A stretch of DNA of 64,000 nt from JAYODW01 sp038116745 (GTDB lineage: Bacteria; Pseudomonadota; Gammaproteobacteria; Ga0077536): positions 54,148 through 118,147 of the forward strand of contig JAYODW010000008.1 in NCBI GenBank assembly GCA_038116745.1, written 5' to 3'. A program made the translations under genes and the position numbers. Of this stretch, positions 51,071 to 60,493 are shown one piece after another. The notes beneath the pieces are model-generated. The model saw only the letters and a program-made list of their open reading frames with translations, ran no database searches and had not been told where the DNA came from. Each line of letters opens with the position of its first letter. Within the stretch, counting starts at the first letter, position 1.

Positions 51071-52285
51071 GTGAACGCTCAGGAACTCATCGTTGTCGGC
51101 AGCGGATTTGCCGGCATGTGGGCAGCGCTCGTTGCCGCCCGGGAAAATGCCATCGCGGACGGCAGCATCCACATTACCGTGGTGACGCCGGAGCCCTGCC
51201 TTACCGTACGTCCGCGTCTCTATGAACCCTTCACGCCGGAGATGCAGGCACCACTCGGGGAGCAGTTCGAGACTCTGGGTATCGCTGTCCACCAGGGCAG
51301 CGCAACCGGCATCGATGCCGGGCAGCGGGCGCTGCAGGTGCTGAACGCGGACGGCAGCACCACTGTGCTGCACTACGATCGCCTGGTCCTCGCTGCGGGC
51401 AGCGTCCAACGCCCACTCGATGTGCCCGGTGCCGATCCGCACGCCTTTGACATCGATACCTTTGCCGGTGCTGCGCGCCTGCATGCCCATCTGGAAACTC
51501 TGGACAGACTTGCCTACGACGACCCGGTGCGACACGGCTTCGTCATCATCGGTGCAGGATTTACCGGCGTCGAAATGGCGCTTGAAGTCCGTCGCCGCCT
51601 ACGCGCCCTGGGTCAGAGCGCCGCGGCAGATGAGGCCCGGATCGTTCTGGTGGAGCGATCGAATTCTGTAGGGCCCGAGCTCGGCGACCTGCCCCGACCA
51701 CACATCGAGCAGGCACTGCATGATGCGCGCGTCGAGCTGCGCCTAGGCGCCGAAGTATGCGCCATCCACAGCGCGGGCGTTGAGCTCCGGGACGGCGAAC
51801 AGATCGCAGCGGCAACCGTGGTCGCCACGACCGGTCTGCAGGCGCACGCGCTGACCTCAACCCTGGGCGTGCCAACGGGTGCGGACGGTCGCCTGCCGGT
51901 CGATGCGCAGCTCCGGGTGCTTGGTGCGCCGGGCTTATATGCCGCCGGCGACCTGGCGGCAGCCCATGTCGACGCCACGCATCTGGCCCTGATGTCCTGC
52001 CAGCATGCAGTGCCGATGGGAAAATGCGCGGGCTACAACGCCGCGCGCGATCTGCTCGGCCTGCCTCCGCGCGCTTACAGCCAGCCTGATTACGTCACCT
52101 GCCTGGATCTCGGTGACTATGGCGCCCTGTTCACCACCGGTTGGGAACGCCGGCCCGAGCAGGTCGGTGCCGACGTCAAGCCGCTGAAGCAGACCATCAA
52201 CACGCAATGGATCTACCCGCCGGTGGGAGACCGGAGCACCCTGCTCACCGCTGCCGACATCGATGCACCCTGGCCGCCGACCTGA
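51071..52285 (+). CDS. FAD-dependent NADH dehydrogenase-like oxidoreductase (NDH-2 type)
   Basis: Two-dinucleotide-binding-domain flavoprotein of 404 residues. The N-terminal FAD site is LIVVGSGFAGMWAALVAARE, the NAD site is GFVIIGAGFTGVEMALEVRRRL, and FAD closes with APGLYAAGDLAAAHV. The C-terminal WIYPPVGDRS resembles NDH-2 membrane-association regions. No Cys pair is seen, so it is not a disulfide reductase. GTG 51071 follows the hydratase by 8 bases. Confidence 0.87.
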   Translation: MNAQELIVVGSGFAGMWAALVAARENAIADGSIHITVVTPEPCLTVRPRLYEPFTPEMQAPLGEQFETLGIAVHQGSATGIDAGQRALQVLNADGSTTVLHYDRLVLAAGSVQRPLDVPGADPHAFDIDTFAGAARLHAHLETLDRLAYDDPVRHGFVIIGAGFTGVEMALEVRRRLRALGQSAAADEARIVLVERSNSVGPELGDLPRPHIEQALHDARVELRLGAEVCAIHSAGVELRDGEQIAAATVVATTGLQAHALTSTLGVPTGADGRLPVDAQLRVLGAPGLYAAGDLAAAHVDATHLALMSCQHAVPMGKCAGYNAARDLLGLPPRAYSQPDYVTCLDLGDYGALFTTGWERRPEQVGADVKPLKQTINTQWIYPPVGDRSTLLTAADIDAPWPPT

Positions 52286-52518
52286 AACGGGGCAAACCAG
52301 CGCGATTTTGTGACGGCCTGCACGGGTCACGACAGGAGACGAAGCCGGGTATAGTGTTTGCGGCGGAACCGTCCACGAAAACAACGGGCGCGTCGATAGG
52401 CAATTACCGTCTCACCGCGTGGCCCAAGGCCGCATTGCTCTCATACCCTTCTTTGTGCCGCAGCAGCCGGCTTGACCAGGCGCTTATAGATGATTGAACC
52501 AAGCATCCCGGGACCCGC

Positions 52519-54792
52519 ATGCGTCTAACTTTCCGGCTCAAAACAATCCTCGGTGTTGGTCTGATCCAGAGCCTGCTGCTGACCCTGCTTTTCGTGCTGG
52601 TGTTTCCCTTTCTCACCGAAAGCGCAGAAGAGGAAATCGAGCGGCTGACCCGCATGGGCGGACGCACTTTCGCTGCTCTGGTCACTGAATCGCTGCTCAG
52701 CTCGGACCTCGCCAGACTTACCGCGGCAACGGAAACCCTGAGCGAGGACGAAGGCGTTGTGTTTGCTCGAGTGCTTGGCGCCGACGGCATGGAAGTAGCG
52801 GCCTCGGGGGACCTCGCGCAGGCACGAAAACCGCTGCCGGCCAGCACCCACCTGAGCGACGCAATGCACGGGATCTACCGTGTCGTACAGACAGTCCAGA
52901 TCGCCGGCACAGACTTCGGCCACATAGAAATCGGCTACGAAGTCGCCCGCCTGACCCGTAACCTGGCCCGCGCGCGCGATCGGACCTTACTGATCGTCGG
53001 CGCCGAAATATTGCTGGTAGCCATCTTTTCACTAGGCCTCGGCACCTACCTGACCCGACAGCTGCGCGCCCTTGGCGAAGGCACCGAGAGGATTGCGGCG
53101 GGAGAACTGGGCTACAAGATGACGCTGAGAGGTAACGATGAGCTCAGCGATGCCGTGCGCAGGTTCAACCAGATGTCAGAGGCCCTGATGAAAGAGCGGA
53201 AAGTCCGGGAGCAGGCCTTTGCGACCATCCGCGAACAGCGGGACGGCCTCAGCACGCTGAATGAAGCACTGAACGACGAAAAACGTCGGGCGATTGAGCT
53301 CTATGAGAAAACCCCCGCCATGCTGCACTCGGTCAACCCGCAGATGGAGATGGTCGCAGTCAGCGACTACTGGCTTGAGGTCATGGGCTACACGCGCGAG
53401 GAGATCATCGGTGCCCACCCGCGGCTGTTCCTCTCCGAGCAGTCCCTCGTCAACGCCGAGAAAAACTCCTGGCCGCAATTTTTTAAGCACGGCGTGGCAC
53501 GCGACCTCGAGTATCAATATGTCTGTAAAGACGGTCGCGTGCTTGATGTGCTGGTCTCCTCAGCCCTGGAGCGGGACAGCCATGGGAATCCGATCCGATC
53601 TCTGACCTCGGTCGTTGACATCACTCAACGAAAAGCAGCGGAGCGAGCGCTTGCAGAGAACCGGGATCGTCTGCAGAACATCCTCACCGGCACCAACGCG
53701 GGTACCTGGGAATGGAACGTGCAGACAGGAGAAACCCGGTTCAATGAGCGCTGGGCGGAAATGATTGGATACAGCCTGGAAGAGCTTGCGCCAGTGTCAA
53801 TCGAGACCTGGGGCAAGTACGCCCAGCCCGATGATCTCGCAGCATCAGCTGTAGCGCTGCAGCGACACTTTGACGGTGAAACGCCTTACTACGAATTCGA
53901 GTCACGCATGCAGCATCGCGACGGGCATTGGATCTGGGTGCGCGACCACGGAAGGATCTTCGAGCGCACTGAAAATGGCGAGCCGCTATGGATGATGGGA
54001 ACGCATATCGAGATCAGCCATTTGAAACAGGTCGAAGCCGATCTGGAGCAGGCCCTCGAGACCGTCAGCCAGAGCAGCGCCCTCAAAGACGCGTTCATGA
54101 AAACCATCAGCCATGAGCTGCGTACCCCTCTGAACGGCATCATCGGCATGACCAACCTACTGGAGCGTGAGGACCTCAGCGATCAGCAGAAAGAATACAT
54201 GCGCCTGCTTTCCAACTCGGCTGAACGCCTGCAGTCACTGGTCAATTCAACGCTGGAACTGACCCGACTGCTGGCCGGCGAAGTACCCGTAGAGCAGACT
54301 CTGTTTAACCCAGGAGAACTGGTCGAGCGCGTTGGGGCCAACGCACGCAAACGGTTCGCTCACACGGGCATTGAACTCACCACCGAAGTGACGGCACCGC
54401 CAAAGCCGATGATGGGCGACAGTTCCCGCTTAACGCGCTGTCTGGAGACCTTCATTGGCAACGCGTTCAAGTACACCAAAGCCGGACACGTCAGCCTCCG
54501 CTGCCGTGTTGAAACATCGGTTGATGAGTCCGTGTCGCTGCGTTTCGAAGTCGAGGACAGTGGCTGCGGCATCGCCGCAGAGCGCTTGCCCTACCTGTTC
54601 CAGGTCTTTGAAAAAGGGGAAGGTAATCCCCTGCGGCAACAGCAGGGCGCGGGCCTGAGCCTGGCGATCGCGGGCCTGCTCGTTCAACAGATGGGCGGAC
54701 AGTGCGGTGCTCAGAGCACCCTCGGAAAAGGCAGCTGCTTCTGGATCGTCCTGCCCTTAACGGCATCAGCGCCTGAGCTCGCCGAAGTTTAA
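52519..54792 (+). CDS. PAS-domain sensor histidine kinase
   Basis: Membrane kinase of 757 residues. A first helix (TILGVGLIQSLLLTLLFVLVF), a periplasmic sensor of about 130 residues, a second helix (LLIVGAEILLVAIFSLGLGTYL) and a HAMP segment (LRALGEGTERIAAGELGYKM) lead into a short coiled coil. Two PAS/PAC units follow (HSVNPQMEMVAVSDYWLEVMGYTREE; TWEWNVQTGETRFNERWAEMIGY). The HisKA H-box is TISHELRTPLNGIIGM, the N-box FIGNAFKYT and G1 DSGCGI; the G2 region reads QGAGLSLAIAG, a deviation from GTGLGL. No response regulator gene is adjacent. Confidence 0.9.
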   Translation: MRLTFRLKTILGVGLIQSLLLTLLFVLVFPFLTESAEEEIERLTRMGGRTFAALVTESLLSSDLARLTAATETLSEDEGVVFARVLGADGMEVAASGDLAQARKPLPASTHLSDAMHGIYRVVQTVQIAGTDFGHIEIGYEVARLTRNLARARDRTLLIVGAEILLVAIFSLGLGTYLTRQLRALGEGTERIAAGELGYKMTLRGNDELSDAVRRFNQMSEALMKERKVREQAFATIREQRDGLSTLNEALNDEKRRAIELYEKTPAMLHSVNPQMEMVAVSDYWLEVMGYTREEIIGAHPRLFLSEQSLVNAEKNSWPQFFKHGVARDLEYQYVCKDGRVLDVLVSSALERDSHGNPIRSLTSVVDITQRKAAERALAENRDRLQNILTGTNAGTWEWNVQTGETRFNERWAEMIGYSLEELAPVSIETWGKYAQPDDLAASAVALQRHFDGETPYYEFESRMQHRDGHWIWVRDHGRIFERTENGEPLWMMGTHIEISHLKQVEADLEQALETVSQSSALKDAFMKTISHELRTPLNGIIGMTNLLEREDLSDQQKEYMRLLSNSAERLQSLVNSTLELTRLLAGEVPVEQTLFNPGELVERVGANARKRFAHTGIELTTEVTAPPKPMMGDSSRLTRCLETFIGNAFKYTKAGHVSLRCRVETSVDESVSLRFEVEDSGCGIAAERLPYLFQVFEKGEGNPLRQQQGAGLSLAIAGLLVQQMGGQCGAQSTLGKGSCFWIVLPLTASAPELAEV

Positions 54793-54945
54793 AGGACGTT
54801 CCGGCGCGTCGCGCGACCGCTTCCCGGACCTTCATCGGAGCCTGCACCTGCCGGACAGACATTCCCGCTCGGAATGGCCCCGGGTTTTGCACCGCATCCG
54901 ATACCGATGCGCAAAGTCCGGGCAGCAAGCCACGGAGACCAGCAC

Positions 54946-55845
54946 ATGCAAATCGCGCCCGAAGCAGAGCTGATCTCCGCCCCGGACGATCGGGCGCTGC
55001 AGCTGTGGCGCTGGCCGTACGAAACCGACCGGCCGACGCTGCACTGGACTCATGCCACCAGTTTCAGCGCGCGCACCTACGCGCCCTTGCTCGATCCGCT
55101 GTCCCGGCGCTGCAACGTCATCGCGCTGGACCTGCGCGGGCATGGCGGCAGTGCTGCAGCAGCGCACGGCCTGTATCTGCGCAGCTGGCAGACCTATTAC
55201 GCTGACCTGTGCCATGTGCTTGCTGACGCGCAGGAACCGGTATGGCTGGGCGGACACTCCCTTGGCGGGATGGTCAGCCTGGCCGCGGCCGTACGCCATC
55301 CGCAACGGGTTCGAGGTCTTCTGCTGCTTGACCCCACTATTCTGGATCGGCCGCAGGCCTGGCGGGTGCGGCTGTTGAGACTGACGGGCGCGATGCGCCG
55401 CTCCCGCTACATCCGCACGACCCTCGGCAGGCGGCAGCGCTTCGCTTCCCGGGAGGTAGCTCTGCAGATCCTGTCGCGCCAGTCCGGTTTCAAACGCTGG
55501 CCGCAGCCCTGGCTGGAAGCTTATATCGACAGCGGTTTCAACGCCGTGGAGAAAACCGGCGTGACGCTGGCCTGCTCGCCCGACTGGGAAGCCCAGACCT
55601 ATGCGGCGGTCGAACTGCAGCCTTATCGGTATCTGCGCGCTCTGGCCCAAGCGCCGGACGTCGAAGTACATGCGCTGGCTGCTGCCCGTGCGTCAACCTT
55701 CCTGCCCGCGGCAAGACGTGTACTGTTGGACGCGCGGCCCGATGCGCGAATCGATGTTTTGCCGGGCAGCAATCACTACCTGCCGATGCTTGATACACCT
55801 GAGGTCGCAAGCTGGCTCTTGTCGCGGTTGGGAAACGCCGATTAG
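54946..55845 (+). CDS. Alpha/beta hydrolase
   Basis: Hydrolase of 299 residues with oxyanion-hole HWTHATSFSART, VIALDLRGHGGS, nucleophile elbow WLGGHSLGGMVSLAAAV (Ser of GHSLG) and a late LPGSNHYLPML His. GGAG lies 8 bases before ATG 54946; the longer frame from 54874 is not preferred. Family members are esterases, lipases or lactonases; substrate unknown. Confidence 0.85.
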   Translation: MQIAPEAELISAPDDRALQLWRWPYETDRPTLHWTHATSFSARTYAPLLDPLSRRCNVIALDLRGHGGSAAAAHGLYLRSWQTYYADLCHVLADAQEPVWLGGHSLGGMVSLAAAVRHPQRVRGLLLLDPTILDRPQAWRVRLLRLTGAMRRSRYIRTTLGRRQRFASREVALQILSRQSGFKRWPQPWLEAYIDSGFNAVEKTGVTLACSPDWEAQTYAAVELQPYRYLRALAQAPDVEVHALAAARASTFLPAARRVLLDARPDARIDVLPGSNHYLPMLDTPEVASWLLSRLGNAD

Positions 55846-55947
55846 GCGCGGTTTGGGATCACGCCCTTAGCGGGGGGAACACACTCCCCGGCGAAAACAC
55901 CCGTTCTCACGTGCCGGAGGGTTGCGAAGACGCGGCGCCAGGTCTCA

Positions 55948-57595
55948 TCAGTTCCCAGTCAGCGCCGCACTCACGATCGCTTTGGCTTCTTCCTGGATCT
56001 GCTTAAGGTGCTCTACACCTTTGAAGCTCTCAGCGTAAATCTTATAAACGTCCTCGGTGCCGGACGGACGCGCGGCAAACCAGCCATTTTCCGCAGTTAC
56101 CTTGAGTCCCCCGATCGGCGCGTCATTGCCCGCGGCCCGCGTGAGCTTAGCCTTGATGGGCTCACCTGCCAGATGTGTCGCCCGCGCCTGTTCCGGCGAC
56201 AGCCCCTTGAGCACAGCTTTTTGCGCGCTATCTGCCGGCGCGTCGATTCGTTCATACACGGGCCGCCCGTGTTCGGCTTCAAGCCCGGCGTAGCGCTCAG
56301 CGGGATCTGCGCCCGTTTTCGCCATAATTTCTGCAGCCAGCAGATCGAGAATGATGCCGTCCTTGTCAGTCGTCCAGACGCGTCCGTCGCGCCGGAGAAA
56401 AGCCGCTCCAGCGCTTTCCTCACCGCCGAAACCGAGCGCGCCCCGGGACAGTCCGTCGACGAACCACTTGAAACCTACCGGCATTTCCGCGACTGCGCGG
56501 CCGAGCCTGAGCGCAACCCGGTCAATCATCGAGCTGGATACCAGCGTCTTGCCGACAGCGGCATCCCGATGCCAGGTGGGGCGATGCTGGAAGAGGTAGT
56601 CGATCGCCACCGCCAGGTAGTGATTCGGATTCATGAGGCCGCCGGACCGCGTCACGATCCCGTGCCGGTCAAAATCGGGATCATTGCCGAACGCGATATC
56701 GAAGCGGTCCTTCATGGAGATCAAACCAGCCATCGCATGGGGCGAGGAGCAGTCCATCCGGATCTTGCCGTCTTTATCCAGGGTCATGAAGCGGAACGTA
56801 GCGTCGACGCAGGGATTGACCACCGTTATGTCCAGACCGTAGCGCTCTGCAATCGGAGCCCAGAAGCCGACCCCCGAGCCGCCCATGGGATCGGTGCCAA
56901 TCTTTAAACCCGATCCCCGGATGGTGGACATGTCGATAACGTTTTCCAGATCGTCCACATAGGGCGCGACAAAATCATGCTCACGCGTCGTCCCTGCTTT
57001 CAGCGCACGTTCAAATGCCATCCGCCGCACGCCAGCTAAACCGCCGGCAATGATGTCGTTCGCGCGCTTCTGCACGGCGTCGGTAACATCGGTGCCTGCA
57101 GGACCGCCATCGGGCGGGTTGTATTTGAAGCCTCCGTCTTCGGGGGGGGTTATGGCTCGGCGTGATTACGACGCCGTCGGCAAAGCCGCCGTCCCGGCCC
57201 CGGTTGTAGCCAAGAACCGCATGAGAGATGACGGGCGTCGGGGTATAGCCGGCGCCCGCCTGGATGCGCAGTTCAACACCGTTGGCAGCGAAGACTTCGA
57301 CGGCGCTGCGAAAGGCTGCTTCGGACAGCGCATGGGTATCCATGCCGAGGAATAACGGTCCCCGATAACCCTTCCCCGCTCGGTATTCGGCAATCGCCTG
57401 CGCGATAGCCAGGATGTGGGTCTCGGTGAAAGTCGACTTGAGCGATGAGCCGCGATGACCAGAAGTGCCGAAGGCCACTGCGTGCCCGGGCTCGTCCGGA
57501 TCAGGACGATGGGTGTAATACGCCGCAACCAGGCGCGGCAGATCGACGAGGGTTTCTACCGGTGCCGGTTTGCCGGCCAGCGGATGCATGCTCAT
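55948..57595 (-). pseudogene. pgm: Phosphoglucomutase, frameshifted at a G8 tract
   Basis: Alpha-D-glucose-phosphate-specific phosphoglucomutase (glucose-1-P to glucose-6-P). The two frames join at 57142-57149, a G8 tract on the + strand. Removing one base restores the reading through the phosphoserine loop (ITPSHNPPEDGGFKYN) and gives 548 residues, close to the 546 of E. coli Pgm. Substrate and metal loops are intact: GTSGHRGSS, DPDFDRHGI, GGEESAGA and RPSGTEDVYK. As written, translation stops after about 194 residues. Most likely an indel in sequencing or a genuine slipped-strand mutation. The gene is divergent from the YqaJ nuclease gene. Confidence 0.85.
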
Positions 57596-57637
57596 GTTTG
57601 GTCCAGTGCGAAAAGTCGGGGACGCGCCATGTCCTCA

Positions 57638-57651
57638 TAAACTATTGTTTA
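57638..57651. promoter_or_regulatory. AT-rich palindrome upstream of pgm
   Basis: TAAAC-TATT-GTTTA is a perfect 5-bp inverted repeat 43 bases upstream of pgm in a divergent promoter region otherwise rich in GC. It could be an operator or simply part of a promoter's AT-rich segment. Confidence 0.3.
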
Positions 57652-57776
57652 GTATCCCCGGCGTCTATGATTTCATCAGGTAATCTTTCCGCATCTGAGG
57701 ACCGAGCGAGAAGGTCTGACCTCAGGGCACCCAGTACTGTCTTTCATGCCGTATCAAAGCCAGAGAAATTGAACCG

Positions 57777-58382
57777 ATGGCGCCACAAGCAGCGCTGATC
57801 CAGCGTTCACCGGCGTGGTTTGCAGCGCGGGTCGACCGACTGACCGCTTCACGCGCGCCGGCAGCTTGCGGTATCAGCCCTTATGCGTCTGCAGATGTTC
57901 TGATGCGTGAAATGCTCGCAGAGCATTACGGCGAATCAGCACGACCGGACTGTGAGGCGCTGCGCTACGGCCGCGAGCACGAGCCTGTCGCAATCGCCAC
58001 CTATTCTCAGGTGACGGGCAACCGTGTCACCAGCGCAGGGCTGTTCGTTGCGGGAGACTACCTCGGCGCATCACCCGACGGACTCGTCGAATCTGACGCC
58101 GCCGGGCCAGGCCTGCTGGAAGTCAAATGCCCTGCAGGCCGCCGGCTGACGACCTTGTCGCGGCGAGAAGACTATTGGTTGCAGTGTCAGCTCCAGTGCC
58201 TGTGCACTGGGCGCTTGTGGTGCGACTTTTTTGTCTGGACGCCACGCAGAACGCATCTCGAACGCCTGCGCCTGGACCGCCTCCGACTGGCGCCCTATCT
58301 GCGCAAGCTGGAAACGTTTTACCGTCGCTATCAGGCGGTCCTGCGCGACCCCGTCGCCCAGCAGCAGTACCGTCGCGCATAG
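57777..58382 (+). CDS. YqaJ-like exonuclease domain protein
   Basis: Stand-alone nuclease of 201 residues of the YqaJ/lambda-exonuclease (PD-(D/E)XK) family. The motifs are RYGREHEPVAIATY (Glu), LGASPDGLVE (catalytic Asp) and LLEVKCPAG (ExK). Phage-encoded members digest double-stranded DNA from the 5' end for annealing-type recombination with a RecT-like partner. No recT gene is nearby. ATG 57777 has no strong ribosome binding site. Context suggests a remnant or domesticated copy beside tRNA-Met. Confidence 0.85.
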   Translation: MAPQAALIQRSPAWFAARVDRLTASRAPAACGISPYASADVLMREMLAEHYGESARPDCEALRYGREHEPVAIATYSQVTGNRVTSAGLFVAGDYLGASPDGLVESDAAGPGLLEVKCPAGRRLTTLSRREDYWLQCQLQCLCTGRLWCDFFVWTPRRTHLERLRLDRLRLAPYLRKLETFYRRYQAVLRDPVAQQQYRRA

Positions 58383-58504
58383 GCGCGTCGTGGGCATGCC
58401 TGGCCCTGACGGTGCTCCCGCGCTGAGCTCAGCAGCGCACTGAAATGCCCGGCCGCCCACGCATCAGGAGAGGATGAGGACGACAGGGAGGTATTGATCC
58501 GGAA

Positions 58505-58581
58505 TGGTGGCTATGGGTGGACTTGAACCACCGACCTCAGCATTATGAGTGCCGCGCTCTAACCAACTGAGCTACATAGCC
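58505..58581 (-). tRNA. tRNA-Met (anticodon CAU), elongator type
   Basis: A complete cloverleaf reads on the minus strand. The acceptor pairs GGCTATG with CATAGCC, the D-arm is TAGCTCAGTTGGTTAGAGC, the anticodon CAT lies in ACTCATAAT (complement 58545-58547), and the T-arm is GGTGGTTCAAGTCCACC. The 3' CCA is encoded. Its close match to elongator Met tRNA, including GTAGCTCAG, favours Met over lysidine-modified Ile2. Confidence 0.93.
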
Positions 58582-58774
58582 ATGGGGCAGGGTGCGTCAG
58601 ACGCAGAGGGCGCGCCTTCACTGCACGGCAACACGCGCATGGAAAACATCGGTTTTCCTGGTGAGGTTGCGGCGTCGCGGACGCGCGATCATGGTGGCTG
58701 AGACCGGGCCTGTCAAGCGCCGGCCCGGGTTGCCAGCCTCCCCTACAATGCGCATTTTGCAGGGGAAATCAGGC

Positions 58775-59275
58775 ATGTCGGAGCGCTCTGTGCCGAGCAA
58801 CGGGATCGTCATTTCATCCGCCACGGTGCAGCCGGAATGGCTGGACTATAACGGCCACATGAACGTCGCTTATTACCTGGTGGCTTTCGAGACCGGGATC
58901 GACGCTTACAAAGACTGGGTCGGCATGGACCTCGACTATATTGCACGGGAGCAGCGCTCGACAGTCGCGCTGGAATCGCACATCACCTATCAGAACGAGG
59001 CCATGCTGGGCGATGCGTTGCGGGTGGAGACCCGCATCCTCGACTTCGATGGCAAGCGCGCCCACATCTACCAGGAGCTCTACCGGGATGACAGCCTGCT
59101 GGCCACGCAGGAAGTTCTCTCTATCAGCTTCGACACCGCAGCGCGACGAACCTGCCCCTTCCCTGAACCCGTTGCCGCGCGATACCTCGAGTTGCTTGAA
59201 GCCCAGCGCGCTCTGACACGTCCCGACTGGGTGGGACGATCTATCGGGATCCGCCGCGGCAAGCCCGGCAGCTGA
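58775..59275 (+). CDS. Acyl-CoA thioesterase-like hot-dog protein
   Basis: Hot-dog fold protein of 166 residues with the thioesterase signature WLDYNGHMNVAYYLVAFETG (DxxxHxN-like). AGGGGAAA lies about 8 bases before ATG 58775; the frame opening at 58592 is too early and overlaps the tRNA promoter side. Such proteins hydrolyse acyl-CoA or 4-hydroxybenzoyl-CoA type thioesters. It converges on crp. Confidence 0.85.
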   Translation: MSERSVPSNGIVISSATVQPEWLDYNGHMNVAYYLVAFETGIDAYKDWVGMDLDYIAREQRSTVALESHITYQNEAMLGDALRVETRILDFDGKRAHIYQELYRDDSLLATQEVLSISFDTAARRTCPFPEPVAARYLELLEAQRALTRPDWVGRSIGIRRGKPGS

Positions 59276-59285
59276 AGAGCCGACC

Positions 59286-59927
59286 TCAGCGCACGCCGTA
59301 AACGACGATCGTCTTGCCGCTGGCGCGGATGAGGTGCTGTTCCTCAAGCGATTTGAGCACTCGCCCGACCATCTCACGGGAGCTTCCCACGATCCTGCCC
59401 AGCTCCTGGCGCGTGACCTTTATCTGCATGCCCTCCGGGTGCGACATGGCGTCAGGCTCCTTGGACAGGTCGAGCAGCGCACGGGCGACCCGCCCGGAGA
59501 CATCCAGGAACGCAAGGTCACCTATTTTGCGGTTCATGCGCCGCAGGCGACTGGCCACCTGGGCCGAGATCTCAAACAGAATATCGGGGAACAGACCGGG
59601 GAGACTCCGCAGGCGTTCATAGCTCATCGTGGCGACTTCGCATTTACCGCGGGTACGCACCAGCGCGCTGCGGTTGACGTGTTCGTTGAACAGCCCGATC
59701 TCGCCAAAAAAGTCACCCGGGTTCAGATACGCGAGAACCAGCTCACGACCCTCGTCATCTTCGATGAGCACCGTGACCGATCCGCTGACGAGGTAGTACA
59801 GCTCGTGTGAGGGATCTCCCTGGCGCAGGATCGTGCTCTTGGCCGGAAACTGGCGCCGGTGACAGTTCTGCAGAAACACGTTGACGGCTTGGTTCTGGCC
59901 CGGCAGGCCATAGTCTAATCCGCTCAT
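59286..59927 (-). CDS. crp: Crp/Vfr-type cAMP-binding transcription regulator
   Basis: Global regulator of 213 residues. The cNMP-binding domain has FFGEIGLFNEHVNRSALVRT, whose E and R-S residues match the cAMP contacts of CRP (GELGLF and RSAWVR). The C-terminal winged HTH has TRQELGRIVGSSREMVGRVL, nearly identical in style to the CRP recognition helix region RQEIGQIVGCSRETVGRIL. The next divergent gene is a YhfA-like OsmC protein, matching the crp/yhfA pairing in enterobacteria. Target sites were not identified in this window. Confidence 0.9.
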   Translation of the reverse strand: MSGLDYGLPGQNQAVNVFLQNCHRRQFPAKSTILRQGDPSHELYYLVSGSVTVLIEDDEGRELVLAYLNPGDFFGEIGLFNEHVNRSALVRTRGKCEVATMSYERLRSLPGLFPDILFEISAQVASRLRRMNRKIGDLAFLDVSGRVARALLDLSKEPDAMSHPEGMQIKVTRQELGRIVGSSREMVGRVLKSLEEQHLIRASGKTIVVYGVR

Positions 59928-60103
59928 AAGCCTTCCTCGTCATCCGTTGAAAGGTGATGACAACGCCCGAATAACCACTGCGACGGGGTGAAAAGCGCCG
60001 CGTTCCGAGATGTCCAGGGGCGTTTCTTTATACCATACGGAGTGTTCACCAACGCTGCGCAACACGCGCAACATGCCCCCCCGAAGACGAGGAAATTCGC
60101 AGC
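59928..60103. promoter_or_regulatory. Divergent crp / OsmC promoter region
   Basis: This 176-base space must drive both genes outward. An AT-rich block with TTTCTTTATACCATACGG lies near 60025-60045. I do not see a clean TGTGA-N6-TCACA site, so autoregulation by Crp is not supported by sight. Confidence 0.4.
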
Positions 60104-60393
60104 ATGAAAGCAACCATTCACTGGGTTGAAAACGCCATGTTCGTTGGCGAAGCAGGCAGCGGGCATGCAGTCGTCATTGACGGGCCGCCTGACGCGGGCG
60201 GGCGCAACGCCGGGCTGCGGCCGATGGAAATGATCCTGACCGGGCTCGGCGCCTGCACCGCCTTTGACGTCGTTTCAATTCTGAAAAAATCGCGCCAGGC
60301 GGTGTCCGACTGCCGCGCTGAACTCAGCGCCGAGCGCGCCCCGGAACCGCCCAAGGTCTTCACCCGGATCCACATTCATTTCGTTGTCACCGG
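60104..60393 (+). CDS. OsmC family protein (YhfA-like), 3' end lost in assembly gap
   Basis: Redox protein of the OsmC/Ohr superfamily, with 96 residues visible of about 135-140 expected. It opens MKATIHWVENAMFVGEAGSGH and has MEMILTGLGACTAFDVVSIL, where C51 is the first reactive Cys. VFTRIHIHFVVTG is the typical strand before the second Cys region, which falls in the N run. The sequence and its position next to crp match YhfA, a poorly characterised OsmC-like protein. The C-terminus cannot be checked. Confidence 0.88.
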
Positions 60394-60493
60394 NNNNNNN
60401 NNNNNNNNNNNNNNNNNNNNNNNNNNNNNNNNNNNNNNNNNNNNNNNNNNNNNNNNNNNNNNNNNNNNNNNNNNNNNNNNNNNNNNNNNNNNN
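60394..60493. other. Assembly gap of 100 N
   Basis: Exactly one hundred N. The convergent OsmC gene and the minus-strand PAS/GGDEF gene both lose their 3' ends here, so the true gap size is unknown. Confidence 0.99.

Noticed and set aside
59928..60103. Crp self-binding site
   Set aside because: No TGTGA-N6-TCACA match could be found by eye.
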